A stretch of DNA of 64,000 nucleotides from Candidatus Rhodoferax randersensis. GTDB lineage: Bacteria; Pseudomonadota; Gammaproteobacteria; Burkholderiales; Burkholderiaceae_C. The stretch covers positions 1 through 64,000 of the forward strand of contig JADKEH010000013.1 of NCBI GenBank assembly GCA_016718155.1. The letters run 5' to 3'. The notes below the pieces were generated by a model. The model saw only the letters and a list, made by a program, of their open reading frames with translations, had not been told where the DNA came from and did no database searches. The position numbers and the translations under genes were made by a program. Of this stretch, positions 32,857-44,863 are shown one piece after another. Each line of letters begins with the position of its first letter. Position 1 is the stretch's first letter.

Positions 32857-34244
32857 GATGCCACGCCTTTGGCTCGATGACGGCAGATCTGTGGGAACGC
32901 GGGGTTTCGCCGTCTGATCGACGAAGGCGCCATGCGCGCGGGGTCGCCAAGGCGCCGTCGATCCGGCAGTTTGCCCATGCACACGGGGTGAGCGTGTTCA
33001 CGGTGGTGGACGCGTACGACCGCCTGGTGGCGCAGGGGCTGTTCTCGTCGCGCCCGCATTCCGGCTTCTTTGTGCGCCAGCGCCAGGTGGCGGACGTGGC
33101 GGTGCCGGGGCACGGGCCCAATTTCAGCTTCGACTCGATGTGGTACCTGCGCCGCATCTTCGAGAACCGCTCACTCAAGAGCAAGCCTGGTTGCGGCTGG
33201 CTGCCCAGCGACTGGCTGTTTCAGGATGGTGTCAAGCGCAGCCTGCGCACGCTGGCCGCCGACGAGGTGGACCTGGGTGGCTATGGCGAGCCCAAGGGCT
33301 ACGCGCCACTTCGTAAGCTGGTGCGTGACCTGCTGGCCGAGCAGGAGATTGCCGCCGGGACGGAGCAGGTCTTGCTGACGCATGGCTCCAGCCAGGCCAT
33401 GGACCTGGTGGCGCGCCGTCTGGTGCGCCCTGGCGACGCGGTGCTGGTGGATGACCCGGGCTACCCCAATCTGCTGTTCTCCTTGCGCTTTCTGGGCGCG
33501 CGCCTGATTGGCGTGCCGCGCACGCCAGCGGGTTACGACCTGGTCGCGCTGGAGCGGTTGGTCTTGGAGCATCAACCCAAGGTGTTCTTCACGCAGCCGC
33601 GCCTGCAAAGCCCGACCGGCTCGGTGGCGCAGCTGGCGCATTTGCACCGGGTGGTGCAACTGGCTGAGAAGCACAACTTCCTGGTGGTGGAGAACGACAT
33701 CTATGCCGACCTGGACCCCGAGCCGCGCCCCTCGTTGGCCAGCCTGGACCAGTTGCAGCGGGTCATTTACATCAGCAGCTTTTCCAAGACCATCTCGCCC
33801 AACATCCGGGTCGGCTACCTGGCCGCCAGCCCGGACCTGCTGGAGGATTTGGCCCAGCTCAAGATGATTTCGGGCCTGACTTCATCGGAATTCAGCGAGC
33901 GCCTGGCTTATGGTGCGCTGATCGACGGGCGCTGGCGCAAGCACATCAAAGGTTTGCGCGAGCGGCTGGCGGGGGCCCATGTGCGCGCGGCGCAGCGCTT
34001 GTTGGCTATCGGGTTTGAATTGTTTGCCGAGCCCAAGGCGGGCCTGTGCCTGTGGGCCCGACACCCGCAAGTGCACGATGCCGCTGAGCTGGCCTACAAA
34101 GCGAGCGAACAGGACATTCTGCTGGGACCCGGGCATTTGTTCGGCCCCGAACTCCGGGTCAGCCCCTGGATACGCTTCAACGTGGCGTATTGCGACGACG
34201 AGCGGCTATTGGATTTTCTGAAGGCGCAGTGTCGGGTGCAGTGA
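32857..34244 (+). pseudogene. MocR/GabR-type regulator with PLP-aminotransferase domain, 5' end frameshifted
   Basis: From 32950 on, the frame is open and well conserved: PSIRQFAHAHGVSVFTVVDA (end of the GntR winged helix), then an aminotransferase-like domain with HGSSQAMDLVARRL, DDPGYPNLLF and the PLP Lys region SSFSKTISPNIRVGYL. Upstream, the first half of the winged helix is split over frames (LIDEGAMRAGS is one base off), and no start codon joins it. GabR regulators activate gabT when GABA and PLP are present. Position and family make it the likely gab regulator, now damaged or translated only with a shift. Confidence 0.7.
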
Positions 34245-34267
34245 AGCGCGGAACCTGCGTGCCCGTG

Positions 34268-34696
34268 TCACAGTGTCACAAGATGCCGGGTCGATGCGCC
34301 CTGCACGGCGCTTAACGGCATGCGTTGGTCAAACGTGACCAGCCGGGCGCTTTGCCTGACCGCCAGGCCAAGCAGGTAGAGGTCAGTGAGTTGCCGGGGA
34401 CTGTGCATTAGCCCCTGGTTGAAGCACGCGGCATCGAGCAGGCTGATGTCGTCGTTCCAGAACTGGTGGTGCGCATCGGCGGTGGAGTGCTGCAGCATGG
34501 GCATCAACACCGAGAGCGGTTGCGGATTGCTGTAGCCGCTTTGGCTCATGATGCGAAGGCAGCCGTTTTGCGTCAGGGGACAACTCGCCCAGCCGTGCCT
34601 GATGTTGGCAGCCAGCCAACTCGTGGCGTGGGTGTGGTGCACGTGGTCGCGGTCGTGCAGGGCAATCAGCACATTGATGTCCAGCAACGCGCGCAT
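34268..34696 (-). CDS. vapC: VapC-type PIN-domain RNase toxin
   Basis: The 142-residue protein begins MRALLDINVLIALHDRDH with the first catalytic Asp. It has the second acidic site in SPRQLTDLYLLGLAVRQSAR and the last in LVTFDQRM. PIN toxins of this kind cut tRNA or rRNA. The ATG overlaps the upstream antitoxin stop (TGATG). The antitoxin looks damaged, so tolerance of this toxin needs explaining. Confidence 0.85.
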   Translation of the reverse strand: MRALLDINVLIALHDRDHVHHTHATSWLAANIRHGWASCPLTQNGCLRIMSQSGYSNPQPLSVLMPMLQHSTADAHHQFWNDDISLLDAACFNQGLMHSPRQLTDLYLLGLAVRQSARLVTFDQRMPLSAVQGASTRHLVTL

Positions 34697-34938
34697 CAGA
34701 TGCCTTCTGCGTCACGCAGACGATCAATCAACTCGTTGCTGACGATCCCACCGCGCGAGGGCCGGGGGTGGATGCCATAGGCGGCCAGCGGCTCGGACGC
34801 GATGACGGGGGCTCTGACCGGCACAGCGTTGCGCGGTGGCATCTGGCCACCAGCTCCGGCTGTCGGACTGTTTGAAGCCAAACGCATTTGAGCGAGTATG
34901 TGGCGCTGCCGAAGCCGGCGGAGTGGTCGCGTCCACAA
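34696..34938 (-). pseudogene. VapB-like antitoxin, only the C-terminal part recognisable
   Basis: The end of the frame (YGIHPRPSRGGIVSNELIDR, LRDAEGI) is a typical toxin-wrapping tail of VapB-like antitoxins. The residues before it show no ribbon-helix-helix or similar DNA-binding domain. Upstream, an ATG followed by MRTT-like codons near 35052 sits in another frame. A frameshift or loss of the N-terminus is likely. The stop codon overlaps vapC by 1 bp, so translational coupling survives. Confidence 0.4.
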
Positions 34939-35346
34939 GCGTCTTCTTTTCGCGCGTGGCGTGCCCCACTTTGTTCAACCTTGCGGGGCCAGTGGCACCT
35001 GACCAAGGCAACCAACTGGCCGGCTTGGAAGATCGAAGGCGTGGTGCGCATGGGGTTGCCCGATCGAACGTGCTGCTTTATGCGGTTTGAACCGCTAGCC
35101 GACATCACACCCGCCTGGTTGGAAAGCCTTTGCGACGTGGGTGGGCGGCTGGGTTGTTCTGCAAGCTTTGTGCGTCTGTCAGCGCGCCGGGGCAAGGGTC
35201 ACCGCTGGCGGTGAATGCCCTGTGGCAGGAGGCGTGATGGCTCAATAATCCCATGCCGCGTCCTTCGCGCGCGGGGTTTCTGGCTCGGCTGCTGTTGGCG
35301 GCGCACCGCTGGTAACCTCACCACCGACGCGCATTTGCGCTGGCAA

Positions 35347-38031
<2,685 letters not shown>

Positions 38032-38072
38032 TTTGCGCCAATTCCGTCATCACGAGTGCAGCCCACCAAGTC

Positions 38073-38150
38073 CGTCATCGCGAGCGTAGCGTGGCGATCC
38101 ATGTTGGCGTATCACGACGGTGGATTGCCGCGCTGCGCTCGCAATGACGG
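38073..38150. repeat. Hairpin repeat of the CGTCATTGCGAG type after alaS
   Basis: CGTCATCGCGAGCGTAGCGT at the left and its complement, ending CGCTCGCAATGACGG, at the right form a long hairpin. Partial copies flank it (38044 and 38161). It lies between alaS and the next gene and could act in termination. Confidence 0.8.
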
Positions 38151-38223
38151 GGCTTGGTCTCGCGATGACGAAACCCCGTCATGGGGGTTGCCATTGTCTT
38201 GGCGTAGGCCTTCCATCAGCGTC

Positions 38224-39060
38224 TTGAAAGCTGTTCTGGCGCTGGGTTTTGTCCTTTCGCGCGTGTCGCAGGCCGACGCGGCCGAGCCTCAAGAGGCCAG
38301 CTTCAACAGCTTGGACGGTACGCCGCTGAAAGTCTGGGTGTTCAAGCCCGTAGCGCCCCCAAACGGCACTGTGATCGCCATGCACGGCTGCGGTGGGCTG
38401 TATCGCACACGCGGCAAGCGCCAGGGCCAGCTCAATGCGCGCCACCAGGCCATGGCCAATCTGTTGGTGGACCAGGGTTATGCGGTGGTGTTTCCCGACA
38501 GCCTGCGCCCGCGTGGGGTGCAGGAGTTGTGCACCCAGAAGATCGGCCAGCGCGCCATCACTCAAACCGAACGCCGGCGCGATGTGCTTGCCACGCTTAA
38601 TTGGGTAGCCACCCAGCCCTGGGCGCAAGCGAACAAGATCGCATTGCTCGGCTGGTCGCACGGCGGCAGTGCGGTGTTGGCGGCAACCGAATCTGCGCAC
38701 CGCGAGGTGGCGGCTCAAACGGTCAAGCCGGCGCTGGCGGTGGCTTTTTACCCCGGCTGCAGTGCCGCCGCCAAGGCCAATTACCAGCCCAACACCAAGC
38801 TGATTCTGATGCTGGGCGACAAGGACGATTGGACACCGCCCGCACCGTGCATCGCCTTGGGCAAGGCGGTGGGCGCGGAGGTCAATGTATTCGCCGACAG
38901 TTATCACGACTTCGACAACCCCGAAGGCAGCGTCAAGCTGCGCAAGAATGTCCCCAACGGCATCAACCCGGGCCAGGGGGTCCACGCGGGAGCCAACCCG
39001 GCCGCGCGGGAAAAGGCCTATGCGCGGCTGCTGGGCGCTTTGCGCACCGTTTTCGACTGA
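38224..39060 (+). CDS. Secreted dienelactone hydrolase-family protein
   Basis: The reading frame is open from 38056, but the TTG at 38224 starts a perfect signal peptide (KAVLALGFVLSRVSQADAAE), so it is chosen. The mature part is an alpha/beta hydrolase: the oxyanion region IAMHGCGGLY, nucleophile GWSHGGS, acid GDKDDW and catalytic His SYHDFD. It has 278 residues, normal for the DLH family. Substrate is unknown. Its last 43 bp overlap the convergent nsrR gene. Confidence 0.78.
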   Translation: MKAVLALGFVLSRVSQADAAEPQEASFNSLDGTPLKVWVFKPVAPPNGTVIAMHGCGGLYRTRGKRQGQLNARHQAMANLLVDQGYAVVFPDSLRPRGVQELCTQKIGQRAITQTERRRDVLATLNWVATQPWAQANKIALLGWSHGGSAVLAATESAHREVAAQTVKPALAVAFYPGCSAAAKANYQPNTKLILMLGDKDDWTPPAPCIALGKAVGAEVNVFADSYHDFDNPEGSVKLRKNVPNGINPGQGVHAGANPAAREKAYARLLGALRTVFD

Positions 39061-39584
39061 ACGTGCGTGGCCGTCTTGGCGCTCACCGAACCAAGCACCG
39101 GTAGCGGCAGCTTGAGCGATAACTGCCGCTTGATTTGGCTTACCGGCACTGCGCTGACACGGCCACGTGGAACCGAACCCGCCAGGCTTTGCGTGATGTC
39201 GGCCAGTGTCACTTTGTCAAGCTCGGCCAGGTAGGCGCCGGTCGCCTTGCCGATGACGTTCTTGAGCTGGCAGTGCGCGGTCAGCGTGCAGGAGTTGTGG
39301 TTCGCGTCAAAACACTCGACCATGCGAAAATCGGTCTCGGTGTTGCGCACCACGTCGCCGATGCGAATCTCGGCGGCGGGCTTGAGCAGGCGCAAACCGC
39401 CGCCGCGTCCACGCGTGGTCTGCAGGATGCCCTGGCGCGCCAGATCGTTGACGATCTTCATCAAATGGTTTTTGGAGACTGAATGGCTCTCGGCGATTTC
39501 GGCGATGGTAATTGGCCGCTCGGGGTGCACCGCGCAGAACATCAGCACGCGCAGGGTGTAGTCGGTGTAGTCGGTCAGGCGCAT
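39018..39584 (-). CDS. nsrR: NsrR-type Rrf2-family nitric oxide sensor and repressor
   Basis: ATG 39584 starts the standard Rrf2 N-terminus (RLTDYTDYTLRVLMFCAVHP). The winged helix follows (SVSKNHLMKIVNDLARQG), then the Fe-S ligands in CFDANHNSCTLTAHC. NsrR uses a [4Fe-4S] cluster that NO destroys, releasing its operators. The 188 residues include about 40 extra at the C-terminus, which reach into the convergent hydrolase gene. NsrR-like sites lie upstream of nnrS next door, of sufB and of the DUF2249 gene. Confidence 0.87.
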   Translation of the reverse strand: MRLTDYTDYTLRVLMFCAVHPERPITIAEIAESHSVSKNHLMKIVNDLARQGILQTTRGRGGGLRLLKPAAEIRIGDVVRNTETDFRMVECFDANHNSCTLTAHCQLKNVIGKATGAYLAELDKVTLADITQSLAGSVPRGRVSAVPVSQIKRQLSLKLPLPVLGSVSAKTATHVQSKTVRKAPSSRA

Positions 39585-39692
39585 GGGTTCTCCTAATAGG
39601 TTGGGGTCAGAGCACGTTTGCTGCGCAAAGTGGTCTGACCCGCAATGTTTCAAACATGTATGTCAGATATTTTTTTATGGTACAACGAATTG

Positions 39693-39715
39693 AAGATGCA
39701 TGTAAAATGCACCTT
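39693..39715 (+). promoter_or_regulatory. NsrR-type operator upstream of nnrS
   Basis: A 23-bp imperfect palindrome: AAGATGCAT, 5 bp (GTAAA), ATGCACCTT. Eight of the nine outer pairs match. It lies 31 bp before the nnrS ATG and fits the known NsrR consensus of AAGATGCATTT half-sites. Confidence 0.78.
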
Positions 39716-39745
39716 AAAATCCTCGCATCAAACTGATTGCCCACC

Positions 39746-40951
39746 ATGAGTACCAAGTTGCCCCCCATTCAGCCAGTCAGCTCGCCGGTGTTGCTGGCCC
39801 TGCACGGCATGCCCCTATTGCGGCTGGGTTTTCGCCCCTTCTACATTGGTGCGGCTGTGGTGGCCGCGCTGATCGTGCCGCTGTGGGTGGCTATCTATCT
39901 GGGTGGCGTCACCTGGCTGCCCACGCCGCCGCCGCTGCTGTGGCACGCCCACGAGATGCTGTTTGGCTTTGCCATCGCGGTCATCGTCGGCTTCCTGATG
40001 ACGGCAGGCAAGGCCTGGACCGGGCTGCCCACGCCGCGCGGCCCGGCGCTGGGCGCGCTGGTGTTGCTGTGGCTGGCGGCGCGGGTGGCCGCGCTGGTGG
40101 CGCCTTACCCGGTGTTTGCGGTGCTGGACCTGGCGCTGCTGCCAATCGTCGGACTGATCTTTTTGCGCCTGCTGCTGCGCTCGCGCAACATGCGCAACGT
40201 ACCCTTGGCCGTCATCCTGTTGTTGTTGTCAGCGGTCAACCTGGTGTTCCACCTGTCAGCCAGCGGCGTCATCAGCCTGGCACCGATGCAGAGCCTGTAT
40301 GCCGGGCTGGCCCTGATCATGATGATCGAGTGTGTGATGGCCGGGCGTGTGGTGCCAGCCTTCACCGCCAGCGCCACACCTGGCCTGAAGATTGAGCCGG
40401 TGGCCTGGCTGGAGCGAGCCACGCTGGCGGCCACGGCCGTGGGCCTGGCCTTGTGGGTCAGCGGCTGGCAAAGCGGCGTGACGATGGCGGCGCTGGCGCT
40501 GGCCAGCACCCTTAACCTGTACCGCCAGTTGCGCTGGCAGCCGCTGGTGACGCGGGACCGGCCGATTTTGTGGATCCTGCATCTGGCCTACCTGTGGTTG
40601 CCGATTGGCCTGGCCCTGCTGGCCCTCGCGCAGGTGGGCGTGGTGACGGCATCGGCCGGGGTGCATGCGCTGGCCGTGGGCACGACCGGCGGCCTGATCA
40701 TTGGCATGATGACTCGCACCGCGCGTGGCCACACCGGCCGCCAGCTTACGGTGGGCCCGGCCGAGGTGGCGGCCTATGTGCTGGTGATGGGAGCTGCCGT
40801 GCTGCGTGTGCTGGTGCCGATGCTGTCGCCATCGCTGTATGTCTACGCCCTGGTGGCGGCCGCTGCAGCCTGGAGCGTGGCCTTTGTCATCTACCTGTGG
40901 CTGTATACGCCGTGGCTGATGAGCACGCGGCTCGATGGCAAGGACGGTTGA
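39746..40951 (+). CDS. nnrS: NnrS-family heme-copper membrane protein
   Basis: The 401-residue protein is almost entirely membrane helices (about 12), with conserved histidines in LLWHAHEMLFGFA and NLVFHLSA, as in NnrS. NnrS binds heme and copper and protects against NO stress. ATG 39746 is used rather than a TTG three codons upstream. The NsrR-type operator just upstream and the divergent nsrR gene confirm NO control. Confidence 0.9.
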   Translation: MSTKLPPIQPVSSPVLLALHGMPLLRLGFRPFYIGAAVVAALIVPLWVAIYLGGVTWLPTPPPLLWHAHEMLFGFAIAVIVGFLMTAGKAWTGLPTPRGPALGALVLLWLAARVAALVAPYPVFAVLDLALLPIVGLIFLRLLLRSRNMRNVPLAVILLLLSAVNLVFHLSASGVISLAPMQSLYAGLALIMMIECVMAGRVVPAFTASATPGLKIEPVAWLERATLAATAVGLALWVSGWQSGVTMAALALASTLNLYRQLRWQPLVTRDRPILWILHLAYLWLPIGLALLALAQVGVVTASAGVHALAVGTTGGLIIGMMTRTARGHTGRQLTVGPAEVAAYVLVMGAAVLRVLVPMLSPSLYVYALVAAAAAWSVAFVIYLWLYTPWLMSTRLDGKDG

Positions 40952-40974
40952 GCGATTCAACCACCGGCCAAGTC

Positions 40975-41301
40975 ATGGGCAAACGAGCCCATTACCACGT
41001 GTACGTGGTGGAACTCTCAAAGGACGTTCTCCGCGAGGCCCGGTTCATGCGGGCCAATCCAGGCTACGTCACGGGCAAGCCTTGCGTCTATGTCGGCATG
41101 ACCGGCCTGGACCCGGACATACGTTTTGACAAACACAAAGCGGGTATCCAGGCCAACAAATACGCTCAGAAATTTGGTCTGCACTTGTTGCCCGACCTCT
41201 ACGAGGCCTACAACCCGATGTCTTACGATGACGCCCGCAGCATGGAAGTGGAGCTGGGCATTGAGCTGCGAGCGGCCGGGTTTGGCGTTTGGCAGGCGTG
41301 A
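40975..41301 (+). CDS. GIY-YIG-like small protein
   Basis: The 108-residue protein has YHVYVVELSKDVL and CVYVGMTGLDPDIRFDKHKA, the two strands and Arg helix of a GIY-YIG-like nuclease fold, and ends MEVELGIELRAAGFGVWQA with the conserved acidic residue. ATG 40975 lies 23 bp after nnrS. The link to DNA cleavage is family inference; many such small proteins have no proven substrate. Confidence 0.65.
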   Translation: MGKRAHYHVYVVELSKDVLREARFMRANPGYVTGKPCVYVGMTGLDPDIRFDKHKAGIQANKYAQKFGLHLLPDLYEAYNPMSYDDARSMEVELGIELRAAGFGVWQA

Positions 41302-41324
41302 GCAGGTCTGGCGCGTCAATCGCC

Positions 41325-43226
41325 CTAGCGAATCCTGGCGGCCTCGGCCTCCATCTGCGACACCAGCTCGTGCATCTGGTCCACCACGGCCTGCACCGTC
41401 TCGCGCTTGGACAGGTCGACACCGGCCTTTTGCAGTTGCGTGATCGGGTGATCGTTGCCACCGCTGCGCAGCAGATCCAGGTAGCGCTCGGTCGCCGCCG
41501 CGCGGCTGGCGGGCTCACCGGTGGTCATGTCCTTGAACAGTTTGGCGGACGACGCGAAGCAGGTTGCGTATTGGTACACATAGTACGGTGAGTTGTAGAA
41601 GTGCGGGATGCGCGACCAAGTGTATTGGTAGGCCTCGTCCACGGTCACCGCATCACCGTAGTAGTCCTTGAGCAATTGCAGGTAGATGCCGTTGAGCACG
41701 GCCGCCGTGACCGGTTTGCCGGCTTCCACCAGCTTGTGCGCCTGCATCTCGAAGTCGGCGAACAGCACCTGGGTGTAGAAGGTTCCCACGATGGAATCCA
41801 CCGCATGTTGCAGCAGCAGGAAGCGCTCCTTGGGATCGGTGGTGGTTTGCAGCAACTGGTTCAGCAGGAAGCGCTCGTTGGTGGTGGAGGCCACCTCGGC
41901 CACAAAGATCGTGTAGCTCGATGTCACAAATGGCTGCTTCTCGTAAGACAGAATGGTATGCATGGCGTGGCCACCTTCGTGGGCCAGCGTGAACAACGCG
42001 TTCTGCGTGTCGTTGTGGTTGAGCAGCATGTAGGGACCCACGCCGTAGACACCCCCCACATAGGCGCCCGAACGCTTGCCCTCGTTCTCGTACACGTCAA
42101 TTTGCTTGCCTGCCAGAAACTGCTTGTACTTGGCGCTGTAATCCGCACCCAGCGGCGCCACCGACTGCAGCACGGTCTGCTTGGCGTCATCGTACGGGTA
42201 GGTGGTGCTGGTCTTGTAGATCGGAATGGATCCGTCGTACAGGTGGTACTGCTCCAGGCCCAGCAGCTTCTTGCGCAACTTGGCGTAGCGCTGCAGCGGC
42301 GCGGTGCCGGCGCGCACGGTGTCCACCAAGGTGCTCACCACCGTTGGGGGGATGGCGTGTCCATCCAGCGCCGCGTCCAGTGTGGTGGGGAAGTTGCGTG
42401 CCTGAGCGGTGAACCAGCCCTTTTGCATCACGCCGTTGTAAATGGCGGCATAGGTGTTGGACGTGGCGGCGTAGGTGCCAATGAAGGCGTCGAACGCCTT
42501 GGCACGGTCGGCCTGCTTGTGGTTGGTCTGCAGCACCGACTGGTAGGTGCCCGGTGTCAGTGTGACCGGTTTGCCGTCGGACAGCGTTATTTTGGGAAAC
42601 TTGATGTCCGAGGTGGACAACTCCTGGAAGGTGGCGGTGGGCGTCTGAGCGAAGCGCGCCGACAGGGATAGCAGCTTCTCACCCTGCTCGTCGAGCACGT
42701 GTTGCTGTTGCCGGTAGTTGTCCAGGATGGTGAACTTGTAGGGTGCCAGTGCCGGGGAGTCCCGAATCCATTGCTCCATGGTGGCCTGCGGGATCTTCAA
42801 CAGCTCGGGTGTAAACCAGGCCGTGGCGGTGCCAAACTTGGCAAACACCGCACCCACGCGCTGAAACTTGCCCGCCACCTCCTGGTTACGTGTTTCCACA
42901 TCGCGCTGCAACTGCGGGTAGCGGTAGACCTTGTATTCGAGCATGCCGATTTCGTCGTAGGCCTGGTAGGCACTGAGCAGCGCTGCCGGACCGTTCTTGA
43001 GCGTGCCCTTGCGCGCGGCAAAGGCGTCCATCTTGGCCTCGATGTCTTTCATGGCGGCCTCCCATGCGTCCCAACTGGGATAGATGGGAGAGAAGTCCCA
43101 ACGATACTGAGCCGGTATCTCGGCTCGGACTTGCGTGGTCGGTTTGGGCGCGCTGGCGGCCAGTGTGCCGGTTGCGAACACCAATTGAACGGTAGTGGCA
43201 ATGGCGCCAAGCAGCAGGGTTTTCAT
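41325..43226 (-). CDS. pepF: Secreted M3-family oligoendopeptidase F
   Basis: ATG 43226 starts a signal peptide (KTLLLGAIATTVQLVFATGT). The 633-residue protein holds the zinc motif AHEGGHAMH with the third ligand Glu further on (FVAEVASTTNERF). M3 peptidases degrade short peptides; the signal peptide suggests action in the periplasm. A copy of its first 11 codons and leader occurs at 56184-56226. Confidence 0.87.
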   Translation of the reverse strand: MKTLLLGAIATTVQLVFATGTLAASAPKPTTQVRAEIPAQYRWDFSPIYPSWDAWEAAMKDIEAKMDAFAARKGTLKNGPAALLSAYQAYDEIGMLEYKVYRYPQLQRDVETRNQEVAGKFQRVGAVFAKFGTATAWFTPELLKIPQATMEQWIRDSPALAPYKFTILDNYRQQQHVLDEQGEKLLSLSARFAQTPTATFQELSTSDIKFPKITLSDGKPVTLTPGTYQSVLQTNHKQADRAKAFDAFIGTYAATSNTYAAIYNGVMQKGWFTAQARNFPTTLDAALDGHAIPPTVVSTLVDTVRAGTAPLQRYAKLRKKLLGLEQYHLYDGSIPIYKTSTTYPYDDAKQTVLQSVAPLGADYSAKYKQFLAGKQIDVYENEGKRSGAYVGGVYGVGPYMLLNHNDTQNALFTLAHEGGHAMHTILSYEKQPFVTSSYTIFVAEVASTTNERFLLNQLLQTTTDPKERFLLLQHAVDSIVGTFYTQVLFADFEMQAHKLVEAGKPVTAAVLNGIYLQLLKDYYGDAVTVDEAYQYTWSRIPHFYNSPYYVYQYATCFASSAKLFKDMTTGEPASRAAATERYLDLLRSGGNDHPITQLQKAGVDLSKRETVQAVVDQMHELVSQMEAEAARIR

Positions 43227-43400
43227 GGTGGCAAGGATTTCGGTTGATGGACGGGTCGACAAGATTGCGATTAAAACCCGAAAACGGCAATCCGTTGCCC
43301 AACTGTCCGAGCGCCCGTCACCGCAGCGTATTGCCCGCAGTGTCTATCCAGCGGCTCGCGCCAAGAATGAACCAGACGCGATAGCGAAACCGGGCCGCAG

Positions 43401-44114
43401 TCATGCATCTTCCCCCAGGTCGGCCGTGATGCTGGCGAAATTGAAGCGACTCATCAAGGCATCAATGGCCCACGCCGTGCCCCAGCAAATCCAGCCGGTC
43501 CACAGTGTGTGGCTCATGAAGTGGGCGCCGCGCATTTGCTGCGCCATGCCAAGGGCCAGGCCCGCCACCACGGCAACGACCAGCCATTTGGCGGCTCGCG
43601 CTGGCATATCGCGGCGCAACGCGAAGTAGCCGCTGAAAAATGCAAACCCCGACGAGGCATGGCCCGCCGGGAAGCAGCGGCCATTGCCACCGTCGGTTTC
43701 AAACAGATGCGACCAGTGCGGCATGTAGTGCGCCACACCGCCAAAATCGGCCAGGCTCCATGGGCAGCTGGTCATGCTGATCGACTTGAGAGAACTGATG
43801 ACCGTGACGGCGACCAACGTGGTGAGCGCTAGTTGCAGCCGGCGGCGAAACACCAGGTGCTGAAGCCATCCCACGGGAAACCAGACCCCCACGCACAGCA
43901 GCAGCGCCAGTGCCCAGGCCAAACGCCGGGCGCCGTCATGCAGCACGGCGGTCAGCAGCCAGTGCTCTTGCAGCGCAAAGCCCGCCGGGCCGCCAAACCA
44001 CTGTGCCATCGCCAGATCAAGCCCCGACAGGTCCCAGAGAAAGAGCAGCAGCGCGAGTGAGGCCGTTGAAAACGCCATGATTCTGTTTGAAAGATGTTGC
44101 ATGACACGCAGCAT
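43401..44114 (-). CDS. PAP2-family membrane phosphatase
   Basis: The 237-residue protein has six predicted membrane helices. The phosphatase triad is present in a variant form: KSISMTSCPW for KX6RP, RCFPAGHASSG for PSGH and RGAHFMSHTLW for the last motif. This variant occurs in membrane lipid phosphatases. It is divergent from a PmrA/QseB-like system and shares its promoter region, so a role in lipid A or phospholipid phosphate trimming is plausible. Confidence 0.75.
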   Translation of the reverse strand: MLRVMQHLSNRIMAFSTASLALLLFLWDLSGLDLAMAQWFGGPAGFALQEHWLLTAVLHDGARRLAWALALLLCVGVWFPVGWLQHLVFRRRLQLALTTLVAVTVISSLKSISMTSCPWSLADFGGVAHYMPHWSHLFETDGGNGRCFPAGHASSGFAFFSGYFALRRDMPARAAKWLVVAVVAGLALGMAQQMRGAHFMSHTLWTGWICWGTAWAIDALMSRFNFASITADLGEDA

Positions 44115-44125
44115 CGGCCGCCTGT

Positions 44126-44142
44126 CTTAAGCCATTCTTAAC
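44126..44142. promoter_or_regulatory. PmrA/QseB-type box between PAP2 and the response regulator
   Basis: CTTAAG, 5 bp (CCATT), CTTAAC matches the PmrA/QseB direct-repeat box. A third CCTTAAC follows. It lies 38 bp before the response regulator ATG and just before the PAP2 start on the other strand, so it could control both. Confidence 0.62.
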
Positions 44143-44179
44143 ACCTTAACAACAAGACACGCTGAAGGACAATACGCCC

Positions 44180-44863
44180 ATGCGCGTACTGATCGTTGAA
44201 GATGATGAAGGTATTGCCCGCGGGCTGGAGTCCCACCTGCGGCATTTGAGTTGGGCGGTTGACATGACCGATGGCGTTGAATCGGCCTGGACGGCTTTGT
44301 GTGTTGAGCCGTTTGACCTGGTGCTGCTGGACCTCGGCCTGCGCGACGGCGACGGCGCCGAGGTGCTGCGCCGCCTGCGTCAATCGCCCCCCGGCAAGTT
44401 GCCGGACGCGTCCCTACCCGTGCTGATCATGACCGCGCGCGACCAGGTCGCCGCCCGCATCGAATGCCTGGACATGGGGGCCGATGACTATGTAACCAAG
44501 CCCTTCCACCCGGACGAACTGGCCGCCCGCATGCGGGCGCTGCGTCGGCGCTCGGTCGGTCGGGCGCAGCCGCTGATCAAAACCGGCTTGATGGAGATTG
44601 ACCCGGCCGCACGCACCGTGCGTCTGAGCGGCCAGCCGGTGGCGTTGTCAACCCGCGAATTCGGCATCTTGCTGGCCTTGGTGGAAGTGCGCCCGCGCGT
44701 GCTGTCGCGTCCCCAGATTGAAGCCGCGCTTTACAGCTGGGACAGTGCCCTGGACAGCAACGCAGTCGAGGTGCATGTGCACCATTTGCGCAAAAAGCTG
44801 GGCGAAGGCGTGATTCGCACCATGCGTGGCGTAGGCTATTTTGTGCCGAAGGATGTGGCATGA
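44180..44863 (+). CDS. OmpR/QseB-like response regulator
   Basis: The 227-residue protein has a receiver domain (LIVEDDEGIARGLESHLRHL, phospho-Asp in VLLDLGL, Lys in VTKPFHPDE) and a winged-helix effector domain (LSTREFGILLALVEVRPRVL, VEVHVHHLRKKLGEGVIRTM). It overlaps the sensor kinase by 4 bp. The box upstream suggests autoregulation. Confidence 0.88.
   Translation: MRVLIVEDDEGIARGLESHLRHLSWAVDMTDGVESAWTALCVEPFDLVLLDLGLRDGDGAEVLRRLRQSPPGKLPDASLPVLIMTARDQVAARIECLDMGADDYVTKPFHPDELAARMRALRRRSVGRAQPLIKTGLMEIDPAARTVRLSGQPVALSTREFGILLALVEVRPRVLSRPQIEAALYSWDSALDSNAVEVHVHHLRKKLGEGVIRTMRGVGYFVPKDVA

Noticed and set aside
34888..35214. A + strand frame of 108 codons between vapBC and alaS
   Set aside because: No family, no ribosome binding site, and it overlaps the antitoxin remnant; kept out as unsupported.
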